Positions 8,746-18,744 are shown, counted from the stretch's first letter. The stretch is DNA of 64,000 nt from DATKPA01 sp051955985 (GCA_051955985.1 JBQCGD010000168.1:18181-82180); one strand, 5' to 3'. Program-made: numbers and translations. The notes: generated by a model not told the origin, from the letters alone.

Positions 8746-9123
8746 ATGAACGTTGAAATCCTTCCGACTCCGCAGCCATTTGAGGTGAAATTGGAAATTC
8801 AGGACAAGTCTCCGCCGATTCCGTTGTGCCGGTTGGAAGAAATTCCGGTGGGGCTGGGCCGGGCGTTCAGCATTGACGGGCGCTCGATTGCCGTGTTTAG
8901 GACCCGCAAGGGGAAACTTCTGGCCGTCGATAACCGGTGCCCGCACAAGGCGGGGCCGCTGTCGGAAGGAATGCTTTCGGGCGATCAGATTGTGTGCCCA
9001 TTGCACGCATTCCGGTTTGACGGGCACACGGGCGAATGCGATGAGCCTGGGCAATGTCCGGTGCAGGCCCACGAGATTTCCGAGCATCACGGCGTTGTGA
9101 CCTTGCACATCAGGACGAAATGA
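8746..9123 (+). CDS. nirD: Nitrite reductase small subunit (Rieske-like)
   Basis: Small partner of NirB, 125 residues, with a Rieske fold. The [2Fe-2S] ligands are present as C-P-H (DNRCPHKAGPLSEG) and C-P-L-H (IVCPLHAFRFDG). Many NirD proteins lack these ligands, so this one is of the cluster-bearing type. The ATG at 8746 has CAGGAG eight bases upstream and is preferred to a GTG at 8710 that directly follows the nirB stop. It lies between nirB and the fused nitrate reductase in the same operon. Confidence 0.9.
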   Translation: MNVEILPTPQPFEVKLEIQDKSPPIPLCRLEEIPVGLGRAFSIDGRSIAVFRTRKGKLLAVDNRCPHKAGPLSEGMLSGDQIVCPLHAFRFDGHTGECDEPGQCPVQAHEISEHHGVVTLHIRTK

Positions 9124-9135
9124 TCGGTCGGAGCT

Positions 9136-12100
9136 ATGCAGTTAAGACTGGCGCAACATTTTAAGAGCACGTGCTCCTACTGCGGCGTGGGGTGCGGGAT
9201 TGAAGTCCGCAAAGGCTGCGACGGGGAACTTTCACTCCGGGGGGATCCGCACCACCCGGCGAACCGCGGGGCGCTGTGTGCGAAGGGGCAGTCGCTTCTG
9301 CACACGGTGCGGGCGCGGGACTCGCGGCTGCACTTCCCGGTGATGCGCCAGAGCAAGGGCGCGCCACGGGAGCGGACCCGTTGGGAGGACGCGATCGGCG
9401 CCGTCGCGCGGAAGTTTCAGCAGGTGATCCGGGATCACGGCCCTGATGCGGTTGCGTTCTATATTTCGGGGCAGTGCCTTACGGAGGAATACTACCTGGT
9501 GAACAAGATCGCCAAGGGTTTCTTGAAGACGAACAACATCGACACGAATTCGCGGTTGTGCATGTCATCGGCAGTTGCGGGATACAAGGCGACGCTGGGG
9601 GCGGATGCGCCGCCGGTTACGTACGATGACATTGAGCTGGCTGACACGTTTCTGATCGCGGGGGCGAACCCGGCGTGGTGTCACCCGATCCTGTTCCAGC
9701 GCATCCAGGCGCGGCGGGCGGCGAGCCACGGGGTGAGAATCATCGCGGTGGATCCGCGTCGCACGGCGACGGCGGCTTCGGCCGATCTGCACCTCCAATT
9801 GATTCCCGGAACGGATGTTCCGCTGTTCCTGGGCATCGCGCAGCGACTTGCATCGACGAACGCGATCGATCCGACATTTCTTGCGGACCACACGGAGGGG
9901 GCGGAGGCATTTCTTCAATCGATCGAGCCATGGAACCTCGCCCGGACGGCTGCCGCGACGGGCGTGGATGAAAAGGATATTGCACATGGGGCGGATTTGC
10001 TGGCGGGGGACCGGAAGTTTCTCTCCATGTGGACGATGGGGCTGAACCAGTCGGCGATGGGCACCGACAAGAACATTGCGTTGATCTCCCTTTCACTCAT
10101 CACCGGGAAGATCGGGAGGCCGGGCTGCGGGCCGTTTTCCCTCACGGGGCAGCCGAATGCGATGGGAGGACGAGAGGTGGGGGGGATGTCGAACCTTCTT
10201 CCGGCACATCGCGCTCTTGCCGATCCGGAGCACCGCGAGGAGGTTGCGCGGTTCTGGGATGTCGATCTGCTTCCCGACAAGCCGGGGCTGACGGCCGTGG
10301 AGCTGTTTGACGCGATCGACCACGGGAAGGTGAAGATTGTCTGGATCATCGCGACGAACCCGGTCGCATCCCTCCCGAACAGCTCGCAGGTTGAACGTGC
10401 GCTGGCCAAGGCGGAACTGGTGATTGCGCAGGACATTTATCCGAACGAAACGGTGGATTTCGCGGATGTTGTTCTTCCGGCGGCGGGCTGGCTGGAAAAA
10501 ACGGGAACGATGACGAGTTCAGATCGGCGCATTTCGCTGCTCGAAAAGGCAGTTGAACCGCCGGGCGAAGCGCTTCCGGACGCCGAAATTCTGCTGCGAT
10601 TCGCGCGCGCCATGGGGTGGGGTCGGCACTTCGGCTATACATCGCCGGCCGAGATCTTCACGGAGCACACGCTGCTGACGGCAGGCACGGACATCGACAT
10701 CACCGGGCTTTCGTACGAGGTGCTCCGGGCACACGGGACTGTGCAGTGGCCGGCGCCGATGAGGGCAGAGACATCCGACACGGGGCATGCCGGGACGTTC
10801 CGCCTGTATACCGACCACATGTTCAGGACGCCGAGCGGGCGTGCGCGGTTGCACGCGATTTCCTTTGAATGCCGGTCGGAAGGCACGTCCCCGCAGTTTC
10901 CGCTGATTGTCACGACCGGCCGAATCCGCGATCAGTGGCACACGATGACGAAGACGGGGCAGGTGAATCGGCTCTCGACGCACATCAAGTCGCCATATTG
11001 TGAGATCCATCCCGGTGACGCGGCGGCCCGGAACATCCAGGACGGCGACATGGTCACGGTGCTCAATGAGCGCGGGAAGGTGCGCGTGCGTGCCGTCGTC
11101 TCGGCGGACATTCGGGAAGGGGTACTGTTCCTTCCCATGCACTGGGGGAAGAAGCTGGGCGGCGAAAACGGCCGGGCGAACAATCTCACGTCGCCGCGGC
11201 TGGACCCCGCCTCCAAGGAGCCGGACCTGAAATTCGCCGCCGCGCAGGCGGAAAAATACATCCCCGAGAAGCGTCGCATCGTGATCGTTGGGGCCGGGGC
11301 TGCGGCGCTGGCATTTATTGAAGCGCACCGGAAGTTCAACCCTGCAGATGAAATCCTGCTTCTGGGTGCGGAGGATCTGCCGGTTTACAACCGGGTTCTC
11401 CTTCCGCACTACATTGATGGGAGTGCAACCTGGGACGCCGTCGTCCGGGCCGACCCGGATTCGCTTCTTCCGCACCGGGTTCGCTTTCATCCGAACACCG
11501 TGGTCTGCCGGATCGACAAGGAGCTGCGGACCGTTACGGATACGCGCGGGCGCTCTTTTGCGTATGACACGCTCATTCTTGCGACCGGCTCGCGGCCGGC
11601 GGTGCACTATGATGGCCCGATACCGGAGAAGGGCACGTACACGCTGCGCACGAAGCGCGATGCGGACGCAATTCTCAAGGCAGCCTCTGCAGGCAAGCAT
11701 GCGGTCATCCAGGGCGGCGGTCTCCTTGGGCTGGAACTGGCGGATGCGCTGCGCACGATCGGGTGCCGCGTGACGATTCTCCAGCGGTCCGACAGGCTCA
11801 TGGGCAAGCAGCTCGATGAGACATCGTCCCGCTATCTGGCGGAGGAAGTGCAGAACCGCGGGATCCACCACTTGTTCCACACGGTCCCGACTGAAATCCG
11901 GGAGGGATCGGTCCGGGTGATGACGATGGACGGCGGAGCGTCAGGCACGACGGAGTCGGTGCTCCCCTCGGATCTGTTTATCTTTGCCACCGGCATCGTT
12001 CCGAACAAGGAGATCGCCGGAACCGCATACCTGGATTGCGATCGCGGCATTCTCATCAATCAGCATCTTCAAACATCAGATCCCCACATCTTTGCGATCG

Positions 12101-12732
12101 GCGAATGTGCGGAGCTCGATTCACAGACTTTCGGCACGACCGCGGCGGCGCAGGAGCAGGCGCGTGCGCTTGCCGAATACCTCCGGGGGACTGAGCACGC
12201 GCCGTATAAGCCGACCGTTTCGGCCAACATCCTGAAGATTCATGGGCTTCAACTGGCTTCCGCCGGTTGCACGGATCCCGATCCCGCAGACCCGGAGATC
12301 GAAACCGTTTTGTTGAATGATCATCGCAAGCGTTATTTCCAGAAGCTTGTTCTTAAGCGGGACCGGCTCATTGGCGCGATTTGCATGGGGGATACGGCGG
12401 AGTTTTCGCGTTACCTGGAATGGATATCGAGCGGCTGGGAACTTGATGAGGATCGCGAGACGCTGCTCCGGCCGTCGGCGGTTGGGCGGCCTGCGCTTGA
12501 TGGTCCACTGGTATGTTCCTGCCATCATGTGGGGCGCCACACGATTGAAAAGGCGGCCGGTGGGAAGGATTCCGCTGGAGAAGGCGCGGTGAACGGCGGC
12601 GTTTCCGATGATCTGCCAAGCCATTGCCGGGGGCTGGTCGAGCGTGTGTGCGAGATGACGAAGGCGGGGACCGGGTGCGGGGTGTGCCGGCCGGAAATCA
12701 TGCAGATTGTTCATGCGTTTTCGAGGGGCTGA
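9136..12732 (+). CDS. nasA: Assimilatory nitrate reductase fused to NAD(P)H-FAD oxidoreductase and BFD domain
   Basis: A 1198-residue protein that reduces nitrate to nitrite in the cytoplasm. Residues 1-55 carry the [4Fe-4S] ligands C13, C16, C20 and C48. Residues about 60-560 are the molybdopterin oxidoreductase body (NSRLCMSSAVAGYKATLG, GANPAWCHP, MWTMGLNQS). About 570-700 is the molybdopterin-dinucleotide-binding domain (TTGRIRDQWHTMTKTG). From residue 713 a second enzyme begins: FAD motif IVIVGAGAAALAF, NAD motif IQGGGLLGLELADAL near 855, and a conserved GECAELD segment. C1127, C1129, C1181 and C1184 form a C-terminal BFD [2Fe-2S] site. In Klebsiella the electron-transfer subunit NasB is separate, so this gene joins NasA and NasB functions. 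It lacks a Tat signal. Last gene of the nitrate operon. Confidence 0.93.
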   Translation: MQLRLAQHFKSTCSYCGVGCGIEVRKGCDGELSLRGDPHHPANRGALCAKGQSLLHTVRARDSRLHFPVMRQSKGAPRERTRWEDAIGAVARKFQQVIRDHGPDAVAFYISGQCLTEEYYLVNKIAKGFLKTNNIDTNSRLCMSSAVAGYKATLGADAPPVTYDDIELADTFLIAGANPAWCHPILFQRIQARRAASHGVRIIAVDPRRTATAASADLHLQLIPGTDVPLFLGIAQRLASTNAIDPTFLADHTEGAEAFLQSIEPWNLARTAAATGVDEKDIAHGADLLAGDRKFLSMWTMGLNQSAMGTDKNIALISLSLITGKIGRPGCGPFSLTGQPNAMGGREVGGMSNLLPAHRALADPEHREEVARFWDVDLLPDKPGLTAVELFDAIDHGKVKIVWIIATNPVASLPNSSQVERALAKAELVIAQDIYPNETVDFADVVLPAAGWLEKTGTMTSSDRRISLLEKAVEPPGEALPDAEILLRFARAMGWGRHFGYTSPAEIFTEHTLLTAGTDIDITGLSYEVLRAHGTVQWPAPMRAETSDTGHAGTFRLYTDHMFRTPSGRARLHAISFECRSEGTSPQFPLIVTTGRIRDQWHTMTKTGQVNRLSTHIKSPYCEIHPGDAAARNIQDGDMVTVLNERGKVRVRAVVSADIREGVLFLPMHWGKKLGGENGRANNLTSPRLDPASKEPDLKFAAAQAEKYIPEKRRIVIVGAGAAALAFIEAHRKFNPADEILLLGAEDLPVYNRVLLPHYIDGSATWDAVVRADPDSLLPHRVRFHPNTVVCRIDKELRTVTDTRGRSFAYDTLILATGSRPAVHYDGPIPEKGTYTLRTKRDADAILKAASAGKHAVIQGGGLLGLELADALRTIGCRVTILQRSDRLMGKQLDETSSRYLAEEVQNRGIHHLFHTVPTEIREGSVRVMTMDGGASGTTESVLPSDLFIFATGIVPNKEIAGTAYLDCDRGILINQHLQTSDPHIFAIGECAELDSQTFGTTAAAQEQARALAEYLRGTEHAPYKPTVSANILKIHGLQLASAGCTDPDPADPEIETVLLNDHRKRYFQKLVLKRDRLIGAICMGDTAEFSRYLEWISSGWELDEDRETLLRPSAVGRPALDGPLVCSCHHVGRHTIEKAAGGKDSAGEGAVNGGVSDDLPSHCRGLVERVCEMTKAGTGCGVCRPEIMQIVHAFSRG

Positions 12733-12766
12733 AGCGCTTGGTGGGCGCGGGCATTTGAGAAGGGCG

Positions 12767-13897
12767 TTATCCCACGCCGGCCGCTCCGCGGGATCGGGGC
12801 CGCTCCTCTTCACACGCCGCAACGCCGACGCGCACTTGTTCGAGCGCCGCTTCCAGGCGATCGGTCGCATCATCCCACGTGTAACTGGTTGCGGTGGCGA
12901 GGGCCTGGTCGGACATGGATCCCCAGCCCTTGGCCGACATGTGGACGACGCGGAAGATGCCGGCGGCCATTCCTTCGGGGTCTTCCATCGGGACCATGAT
13001 TCCGCCGCCGTAGCCGATCAACTCCGGGGCGGCGCCGGCGGGGGTTGCAATGACGGGCGTTCTGCAGGCCATCGCCTCAAGCACCGGCAGGCCGAAACCC
13101 TCGATGCGCGAGCCCACCAGCCAGGCATCGCAACTGGCGTAGAGGGTTCGCAGTTCGCGGTCGGGGACGCGGCAGAAATATTCGGTGCCGCGCGGGAGAT
13201 TCATTTCCGGCGTGACGGCGCTGGCGCCGAAGGCAATCACTTTGAGGTCTGGAATCTGTTTGCGCGCCAGTTCGATCGCGCGGAGCACCACGTCAGTTCC
13301 CTTGTTGCGCATCGGCGAGTAGACAAATCCGACGGTCGGCGACTTTTGCTTGCCGCGCGGGTCGGCATGGAACACCCGGGTCTCGACGCTGTGCGGCACG
13401 AGCGCGATGGGGTCCTGGCCGAATCGGGACATCAGGAGGTTGGCGACCCACTTGGCCACCACGATCTTGGGCATGGGGAGCCGGCAGACGGCATCCACGC
13501 GCTCGGTCTGGCCGCCCCAGATCTCGTAATCCTGCATGAAGTGAACCTTGTTGCCCTTGGAAGGCGGGAGGCCCCAGGCCCATTCGGCAGTTTCCCACCA
13601 GGTGCCGACGATGACATCGGCGTCGGGCACATCTTCGGCGGAGATCGGTCCGGTGTGCGGGAGTTTGAGGCGTTTGACGTTTACATCGTCGAAGTAGGAG
13701 GGGCCTACATCGGGCGTCCGGGGCCATCCGCGTCCGCGCAGGAGGGACAGGACCGATCTTCGGAGCGCTGGACGGCGGTGCCGCGGCTGAACGACCGTTA
13801 CCGTGTGCCCGCGCTTTCGCAGTCGGTCCGCATAAAGGGCGAAGACGCGGATGCGTCCCGAAAGGTCGTCCGGCGGCAGCAGTATGGTAATCCGCAT
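12767..13897 (-). CDS. Glycosyltransferase family 4 (GT-B fold)
   Basis: Transfers a sugar from a nucleotide-sugar donor in glycan assembly; acceptor unknown. The 376-residue product shows a GT-B N-terminal domain (MRITILLPPDDLSGRIRVFA) and the donor-binding C-terminal half. The latter has VGFVYSPMRNKGTDVVLRA, then YASCDAWLVGSRIEGFGLP and LEAMACRTPVIATPAGAAPE, the E-x7-E pattern of GT4 retaining enzymes. The second of two adjacent ATGs is taken as start. It is the last gene of a minus-strand run (RedB-like, kinase, methyltransferase, GT2, GT4), and its 3' end meets that of the nitrate operon 35 bases away. Confidence 0.87.
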   Translation of the reverse strand: MRITILLPPDDLSGRIRVFALYADRLRKRGHTVTVVQPRHRRPALRRSVLSLLRGRGWPRTPDVGPSYFDDVNVKRLKLPHTGPISAEDVPDADVIVGTWWETAEWAWGLPPSKGNKVHFMQDYEIWGGQTERVDAVCRLPMPKIVVAKWVANLLMSRFGQDPIALVPHSVETRVFHADPRGKQKSPTVGFVYSPMRNKGTDVVLRAIELARKQIPDLKVIAFGASAVTPEMNLPRGTEYFCRVPDRELRTLYASCDAWLVGSRIEGFGLPVLEAMACRTPVIATPAGAAPELIGYGGGIMVPMEDPEGMAAGIFRVVHMSAKGWGSMSDQALATATSYTWDDATDRLEAALEQVRVGVAACEEERPRSRGAAGVG

Positions 13898-14021
13898 CAA
13901 ATCTCTCCAACGCCCTGCAATCCCGCTGCCGGAGCGCGTCCTGCGTCCGAACGCTCGTCACCCCCAGTACGCAGCGCAGCCTGCGGCCGATGCTTTGCAT
14001 GGGGGTTTAGCGGCCGCCCCG

Positions 14022-14975
14022 TCACGACCTGGAGTCCTGTGGTCCAACGATGCGCTTGAGGCAGCCGGCCGTGCGGCGCTGCCAGATCAGCCGTGGATCG
14101 TGCCACAACGACTCCGCCAACTCCGCCAGCGCGGTGGTCCGCTGGCCTTCGCGGACGTGCACGAGGGCGGCGACCTGGAGCCGATCGGCCTTGAACTGGC
14201 GGATCTGGCGCTCGATCTCGCGCTGTTCGCTGGGGGCGAGCATGGCCTGGATCTGCTCGCGCACTCTCAGCAGTTCGGCGTCCAGTTGCGCCTGGATGTC
14301 GTTGTCGGAGGTTGCCGCGTGAAGGCCGGCGCGGGCGATGGTTTCATGCACCGGCAGGGGGTGAATGTCGCCGAGAATTCGGAATTTCAGGAACAAGCTG
14401 TAATCGAACGCATAGCGCAGCAACGCATCGAACGCGCCGAATCGGTGGAACAAATGCGTGGACCAGAAGCTGCCCGCCTGGTGAACGGGATTGGTGCAGA
14501 ACCAGAGCCAGCGTTCGTCGTCCGTCTGTTCGGCCGGCGGCGGGCAGGTGCTCACGATGTCCTGGATGCCGGGTGCAAAATTGGCGACGTCTCCGACGAT
14601 CCATGAGTCGTCGCGGTCCAACTGCGGCGGAATACCCGCACGCATTTCCTTCCAGGTGTCTGCGACCCCGCGGAGCGCTCCGGGGGCGTAGGAGTTGCCG
14701 GCGTTGACATACGCCAACAACTGGCTGGTGCTCATCGTGCGTGCGAAGCCTTTGTTGAGGGCGTCGGCGGGACCGGCATCGTTCTCCGTTGACCACCCGG
14801 CGAGGTATCGATCAAAGCGCTTGATCACATCGACGGTTCCATCGCGGCTTCCGCCGTCGATGATTGTGTACTGCAGGTCGGGATAGCCCTGCGACAGCAC
14901 GGAGTCGATGGTCGCTTCGATCTGGCGGACCTGGTTCAGGACCGGCGTCACGATGGTTATGCGCGGCAATTTCAT
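14022..14975 (-). CDS. Glycosyltransferase family 2
   Basis: GT-A fold inverting glycosyltransferase of about 317 residues. The N-terminus ITIVTPVLNQVRQIEATIDS, then YTIIDGGSRDGTVDVIKRF and STENDAGPADALNKGF, matches the GT2 donor-binding region, with the acidic ENDAG and later AYVNAGNSY segments. The C-terminal 100 residues are helical and charged, with no clear domain. The start at 14975 (MKLPRITIV) has GAGGTGG just upstream; an ATG at 15005 is possible. It is placed between the THUMP-like methyltransferase and the GT4 gene, so both glycosyltransferases probably work on the same glycan. The exact sugar cannot be read. Confidence 0.86.
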   Translation of the reverse strand: MKLPRITIVTPVLNQVRQIEATIDSVLSQGYPDLQYTIIDGGSRDGTVDVIKRFDRYLAGWSTENDAGPADALNKGFARTMSTSQLLAYVNAGNSYAPGALRGVADTWKEMRAGIPPQLDRDDSWIVGDVANFAPGIQDIVSTCPPPAEQTDDERWLWFCTNPVHQAGSFWSTHLFHRFGAFDALLRYAFDYSLFLKFRILGDIHPLPVHETIARAGLHAATSDNDIQAQLDAELLRVREQIQAMLAPSEQREIERQIRQFKADRLQVAALVHVREGQRTTALAELAESLWHDPRLIWQRRTAGCLKRIVGPQDSRS

Positions 14976-15066
14976 GGGCCACCTCGCCGAGATGCGTTCC
15001 TTCAACGAAGGTTACGCCGACCATGGCTGTGAAGATGGGACATCTCGAACTTGCGGCGGTGGGGGT

Positions 15067-16410
15067 TCAGACGCGTTCTGCGAGGGTTGCGACCACGTCA
15101 TTGCCGAGCCGGTAGATGAGGACGGTACGCCGGAACGTCGTGGCCGCGGACCAGATGAGTTGGAGCTGATCGGTATTGACGCCGGAGATGCTTCCGCGCG
15201 TCTTTACTTCGACGGGGCCTGCGGCGCCGGGGGGAAGGTGGCTCAGCGCGGCGGAAACGCGTTCCTGGGTGTAAGGGAGCGTCAGGATAGCGCGAAAGGG
15301 AGTGAGCGCGGGGTGGCGGAGCAGGTGGCTTCCGGTCAGGTATCCGCCATCCACGGTGAGGGGAACGAGGCCGAGGTCGCGGGCCATCACGCCGGCGATG
15401 CCTGCGCGGGTCAGGGCGGGGTCGGCTTCGAAGAGGTAGGTCGAGACGGAGTGGGTCGTAGCGGGGTGTTCGGGGCGGGCGGTGTGCGAGAAGGTGGCGC
15501 CATCGTCGGAGATGAGGGTTGCGGTGCGCGTTTCGGGGGGGAACTGGTGGGCCAATTGGCCGGTCCAGAGGACGGCCTGCACGACGGTGCGGTTGCGGCC
15601 GATGATCTCGAGGTGGCCGGGGGGGAGCGATGCGAAATCGATGGCGGGACTGAGTTTGAGGGCGCCGGTGGGGAATTTCGCAAGGAGGGAGAAAAGGAGA
15701 TCGGGGCCGGGGATGAGGTCGTCGAAGGCGGGGCTTCTTTTGCCGGCGGCGCGGCGGGCGGGATCGATGTGGAAGAAGGTGGATGGATGACCGGGGGAAG
15801 ATGGCCAAGAGAAGGTGGCCAAGGTGTGCGCGGGGTTGGCCATCTTCTTTGCTCCATATGAAGGGGCATGTGAAGAGGCGGAAACCGGGGTTTTTGAATC
15901 AGAAATGAGGGTTCGGAGGTCCTGGGTACGAATTTCGGCATGGAGCTGCAGGGCATCGAGGTTATAGCGAAGACAGGCGGTGCGGATGGGGGAGAGGTCC
16001 ACCGCGGTGAGGGGGGCGACGGGGGCGAGGGCCATGGCGTCGCCACCTATGCCGCTACAGAGGTCGAGAATTTTCTCCGGGTGTAAGGCAGCGAAGCGGG
16101 CGGCTTTGTGGGCGGCGACGCGGGCATCGGTGGCTTGTTCGAGGGCCTCGGGGACGGCCCAGGTGAAGGGGAGCACGGGAAATTTCTGGCGGGCCTTCTT
16201 CTGGAGCTGCCCCAGGGTCAGGGCGGCATGGACGATGTCGGCGGGGTAGTTCTTTCGCAGGGCGGCGATGGCGGAGACGGTGGGGGTTCCATTTTCCAAA
16301 AGGATTGCCGCCACGCGGTCACGCAATTCGCTTCCGCCGGCGGAATGGAGGAATTCGAGGGCTTCCCGAGTGATCGAAGAATCTGCCGGCGAATAGGAAA
16401 TAGGGGACAT
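15067..16410 (-). CDS. Class I SAM-dependent methyltransferase with THUMP-like C-terminal domain
   Basis: Predicted cytoplasmic methyltransferase of about 447 residues. An N-terminal helical region (LRDRVAAILLENGTP) precedes the Rossmann fold with SAM motif ILDLCSGIGGDAMALA and VDLSPIRTACLRYNLDAL. HIDPARRAAGKRSP looks like the catalytic DPAR-type segment of the family. The end (LIWSAATTFRRTVLIYRLGN) matches the short THUMP-like domain found at the C-terminus of this family. The substrate is unknown, with RNA likely by domain. The ATG at 16410 is preferred; an ATG at 16428 would include the GTATATA stretch. It is on the same strand as the hybrid kinase, 30-50 bases downstream of it. Confidence 0.82.
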   Translation of the reverse strand: MSPISYSPADSSITREALEFLHSAGGSELRDRVAAILLENGTPTVSAIAALRKNYPADIVHAALTLGQLQKKARQKFPVLPFTWAVPEALEQATDARVAAHKAARFAALHPEKILDLCSGIGGDAMALAPVAPLTAVDLSPIRTACLRYNLDALQLHAEIRTQDLRTLISDSKTPVSASSHAPSYGAKKMANPAHTLATFSWPSSPGHPSTFFHIDPARRAAGKRSPAFDDLIPGPDLLFSLLAKFPTGALKLSPAIDFASLPPGHLEIIGRNRTVVQAVLWTGQLAHQFPPETRTATLISDDGATFSHTARPEHPATTHSVSTYLFEADPALTRAGIAGVMARDLGLVPLTVDGGYLTGSHLLRHPALTPFRAILTLPYTQERVSAALSHLPPGAAGPVEVKTRGSISGVNTDQLQLIWSAATTFRRTVLIYRLGNDVVATLAERV

Positions 16411-16458
16411 GCTTCGTATATACCCCATTCATCCGCAGGGGGGAACCGGTAGCAGCGG

Positions 16459-18744
16459 TCACGCGCGCTGCAGGGCGGGCGGGCTGATTTCGGGGGTGCT
16501 GGTGGCCGGAACCTGTGGGCAAAGAAAGTCGCGGATGGTTCCGAGCAGCTTCTGGGGGTGGAGCGGCTTGGTGAGATATCCGTCCATGCCGGCTTCGACG
16601 CATCGCTCGCGGTCGCCTTTGAGGGCGTTTGCGGTGAGGGCGATGATCGGCAGGGGGGTGGTGCGGCCATGGAGATAGCCGGCTGCTTCGTGGCGGCGAA
16701 TGAGGCGCGTTGCATCGAAGCCGTCCATGATGGGCATCTGGCAGTCCATGAGGACGAGGTCGAAGGGTTGCTGGAGCACCATTTGCACAGCCTGGGCGCC
16801 GTCTGCCGCGACTTGGAAGGAATAGCCGCCCTTGGCCAGCAGTTCCGTGGCGACGATCTGGTTCACTTCGTGGTCTTCGACGAGGAGGATGTGGCGACGG
16901 CCGGGGTGGTTGGACACGGTCGGGTCGGTGGGAGCGGGCTCCGCCGCAGTGGCGGCCAGCAGGCGGGTTTTTCGCGCGATAGCCGCGACGATGGTGTCGA
17001 ACAGCTCGGACTGCCGGACGGGGCGGACAATATGGCCGTCGAATCCGCGCTGGGCGAGCTGCTCGAGTTCCACGCGTGCGCTGACGGAAGACAAGATCAT
17101 GAGGGCGGGAGTGCCGGGCTGCGAGGCAGCGCGAATCTCGCGGGCGATCGTTTCTGCATCCATGTCCGGCAGGGCCGCATCCATGATGGCGGCCGTGAAC
17201 TGTTTGTTCTGCTGGAGGGCGCTTTGAATGAGATGAAGGGCCTCGGTTCCGGAGGCGGCGGTTGCGGCTTCGAGTCCCCAGCTTTCCAGTTGGTCGCAAA
17301 CGACCTGGCGATGGGTGGCATTGGCGTCGATCACGAGCACCTTCAGGCCGCGCGGATCGAGCTGGGTCTCCTCGTGCTGGGCGGTCCCGGTCGGCCGGCG
17401 AAGGCGCGCGCTGAACCAGAAGGTCGAGCCCTTCCTGGGGGAGCTTTCGACGCCGATGTCGCCGCCCATGAGGTGCGACAACTGCCGGGAAATGGCGAGT
17501 CCGAGGCCGGTGCCGCCGTATTTCCGGGTGGTGGACGCATCGACCTGGGAGAAGCTTTTGAAGAGGCGGTCCATTCGTTCGGGGGGGATGCCGATGCCGG
17601 AATCAGTGACGGCAAACCTGGCAGTCATGGTATTGGGGGCGTTCTTGTGGCCGGTGACGCGCACGACGATTTCGCCGGCGTCGGTGAACTTGATGGCATT
17701 GTTCACGAGGTTGATGAGGACCTGTCGGATGCGATCGGGATCGCCGATGGCGGTGCAGCGCGCGGGGGGATCGACGTGGCAGGCGAGGACGAGGCCCTTC
17801 TTCTCGGCGCGCTGGGCGAAGGTCTCGACGACATCCTCGACCAGGATGGCGAGGTCGAATTCGGATTCGGAGAGTTCGAGTTTGCCGGCCTCGATCTTGG
17901 AAAAATCGAGGATGGCGTTGATGAGGGTCAGGAGGGAATCGGCGGAGGTTTTCACCTGGGTGGCGAATCGCCGCTGGCGTTCGTTGAGGTCGGTGGTCAG
18001 GAGGAGGTCGTTGAGGCCGATGACGCCGTTCATGGGGGTGCGGATTTCGTGAGACATCATGGCGAGGAAATCGCTTTTGGCCCGGTTGGCGGCTTCGGCG
18101 GTTTCCTTGGCGGCCTCGAGCTCGGCGGCGCGCCGGGCGATTTCGCGCATTTCCTTGTCGCCGCGGATGCAGGAGGCGATGAGGAAGACATCTTCGAAAA
18201 CGACCCAGCCGGCGTGTTCCAGGGAGCGCCAGGGGCTGGCGGCGAGAACGCCGTAGACGGATTCGGGAAGGTAGATGCCGCGCAGGAGATGGTCGGCGGC
18301 GACGACGAGAGTGGCGGGGATCAGGACGCGCCAGTCGCGGTAGAACGCGAGGAAGGCGAGCGAACCAAAGATATGGAAGTGCGTTTCAATTCGGCCGCCG
18401 GTGAGGTGGATCAGGAGCGCGGACCACAAGACCTGGCTGACGGAGATGACGTACCGGGTGGCGGGCAGGCCGGGGCGGAAGAGCGCGAGGCTGATGGGCA
18501 AGATGCTGATTATCCCGCCGAGGAGGATGGCGGCCCAGACGTGGGGGTGGATGTGGCTGGTCATGCCCTCCCAGGTGCGGGGCGAGATCAGAATCGCCGC
18601 GACGATGCCGAAGAGCCATTGCAGAACCATCAGGATGGCAAAGACGCGGTCGGTGCGGCGATAGATAGCCTGGCGGTGGGTGTTGTAAAGCTCGAGCGCG
18701 TGCGTATCGACAGCGTTGGCGGAATCGTGGGTCATTGCCGGCAT
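16459..18744 (-). CDS. Membrane hybrid sensor histidine kinase with two receiver domains
   Basis: Two-component sensor of about 761 residues. The N-terminal region (about residues 35-165) has five or six hydrophobic helices and a HFHIFGSLAFLAFYRDWR block with several histidines, similar to a sensory module common in planctomycete kinases. Then follow a short coiled linker, the HisKA box MMSHEIRTPMNG (His near 232), the HATPase region (NLVNNAIKFTDAGEI, DSGIGIPPE, GTGLGLAIS), a first receiver (VLVIDANATHRQ, Asp in IMDAALPDMDA) and a second receiver (ILLVEDHEVNQ, Asp in VLMDCQMPIMDG). There is no HPt domain, so the phosphoacceptor is elsewhere. The start at 18744 is preceded by GAAAGG at a spacing of 9. 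It overlaps the end of the RedB-like gene by 13 bases; an ATG at 18735 would give a 4-bp ATGA overlap. Confidence 0.9.
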   Translation of the reverse strand: MPAMTHDSANAVDTHALELYNTHRQAIYRRTDRVFAILMVLQWLFGIVAAILISPRTWEGMTSHIHPHVWAAILLGGIISILPISLALFRPGLPATRYVISVSQVLWSALLIHLTGGRIETHFHIFGSLAFLAFYRDWRVLIPATLVVAADHLLRGIYLPESVYGVLAASPWRSLEHAGWVVFEDVFLIASCIRGDKEMREIARRAAELEAAKETAEAANRAKSDFLAMMSHEIRTPMNGVIGLNDLLLTTDLNERQRRFATQVKTSADSLLTLINAILDFSKIEAGKLELSESEFDLAILVEDVVETFAQRAEKKGLVLACHVDPPARCTAIGDPDRIRQVLINLVNNAIKFTDAGEIVVRVTGHKNAPNTMTARFAVTDSGIGIPPERMDRLFKSFSQVDASTTRKYGGTGLGLAISRQLSHLMGGDIGVESSPRKGSTFWFSARLRRPTGTAQHEETQLDPRGLKVLVIDANATHRQVVCDQLESWGLEAATAASGTEALHLIQSALQQNKQFTAAIMDAALPDMDAETIAREIRAASQPGTPALMILSSVSARVELEQLAQRGFDGHIVRPVRQSELFDTIVAAIARKTRLLAATAAEPAPTDPTVSNHPGRRHILLVEDHEVNQIVATELLAKGGYSFQVAADGAQAVQMVLQQPFDLVLMDCQMPIMDGFDATRLIRRHEAAGYLHGRTTPLPIIALTANALKGDRERCVEAGMDGYLTKPLHPQKLLGTIRDFLCPQVPATSTPEISPPALQRA

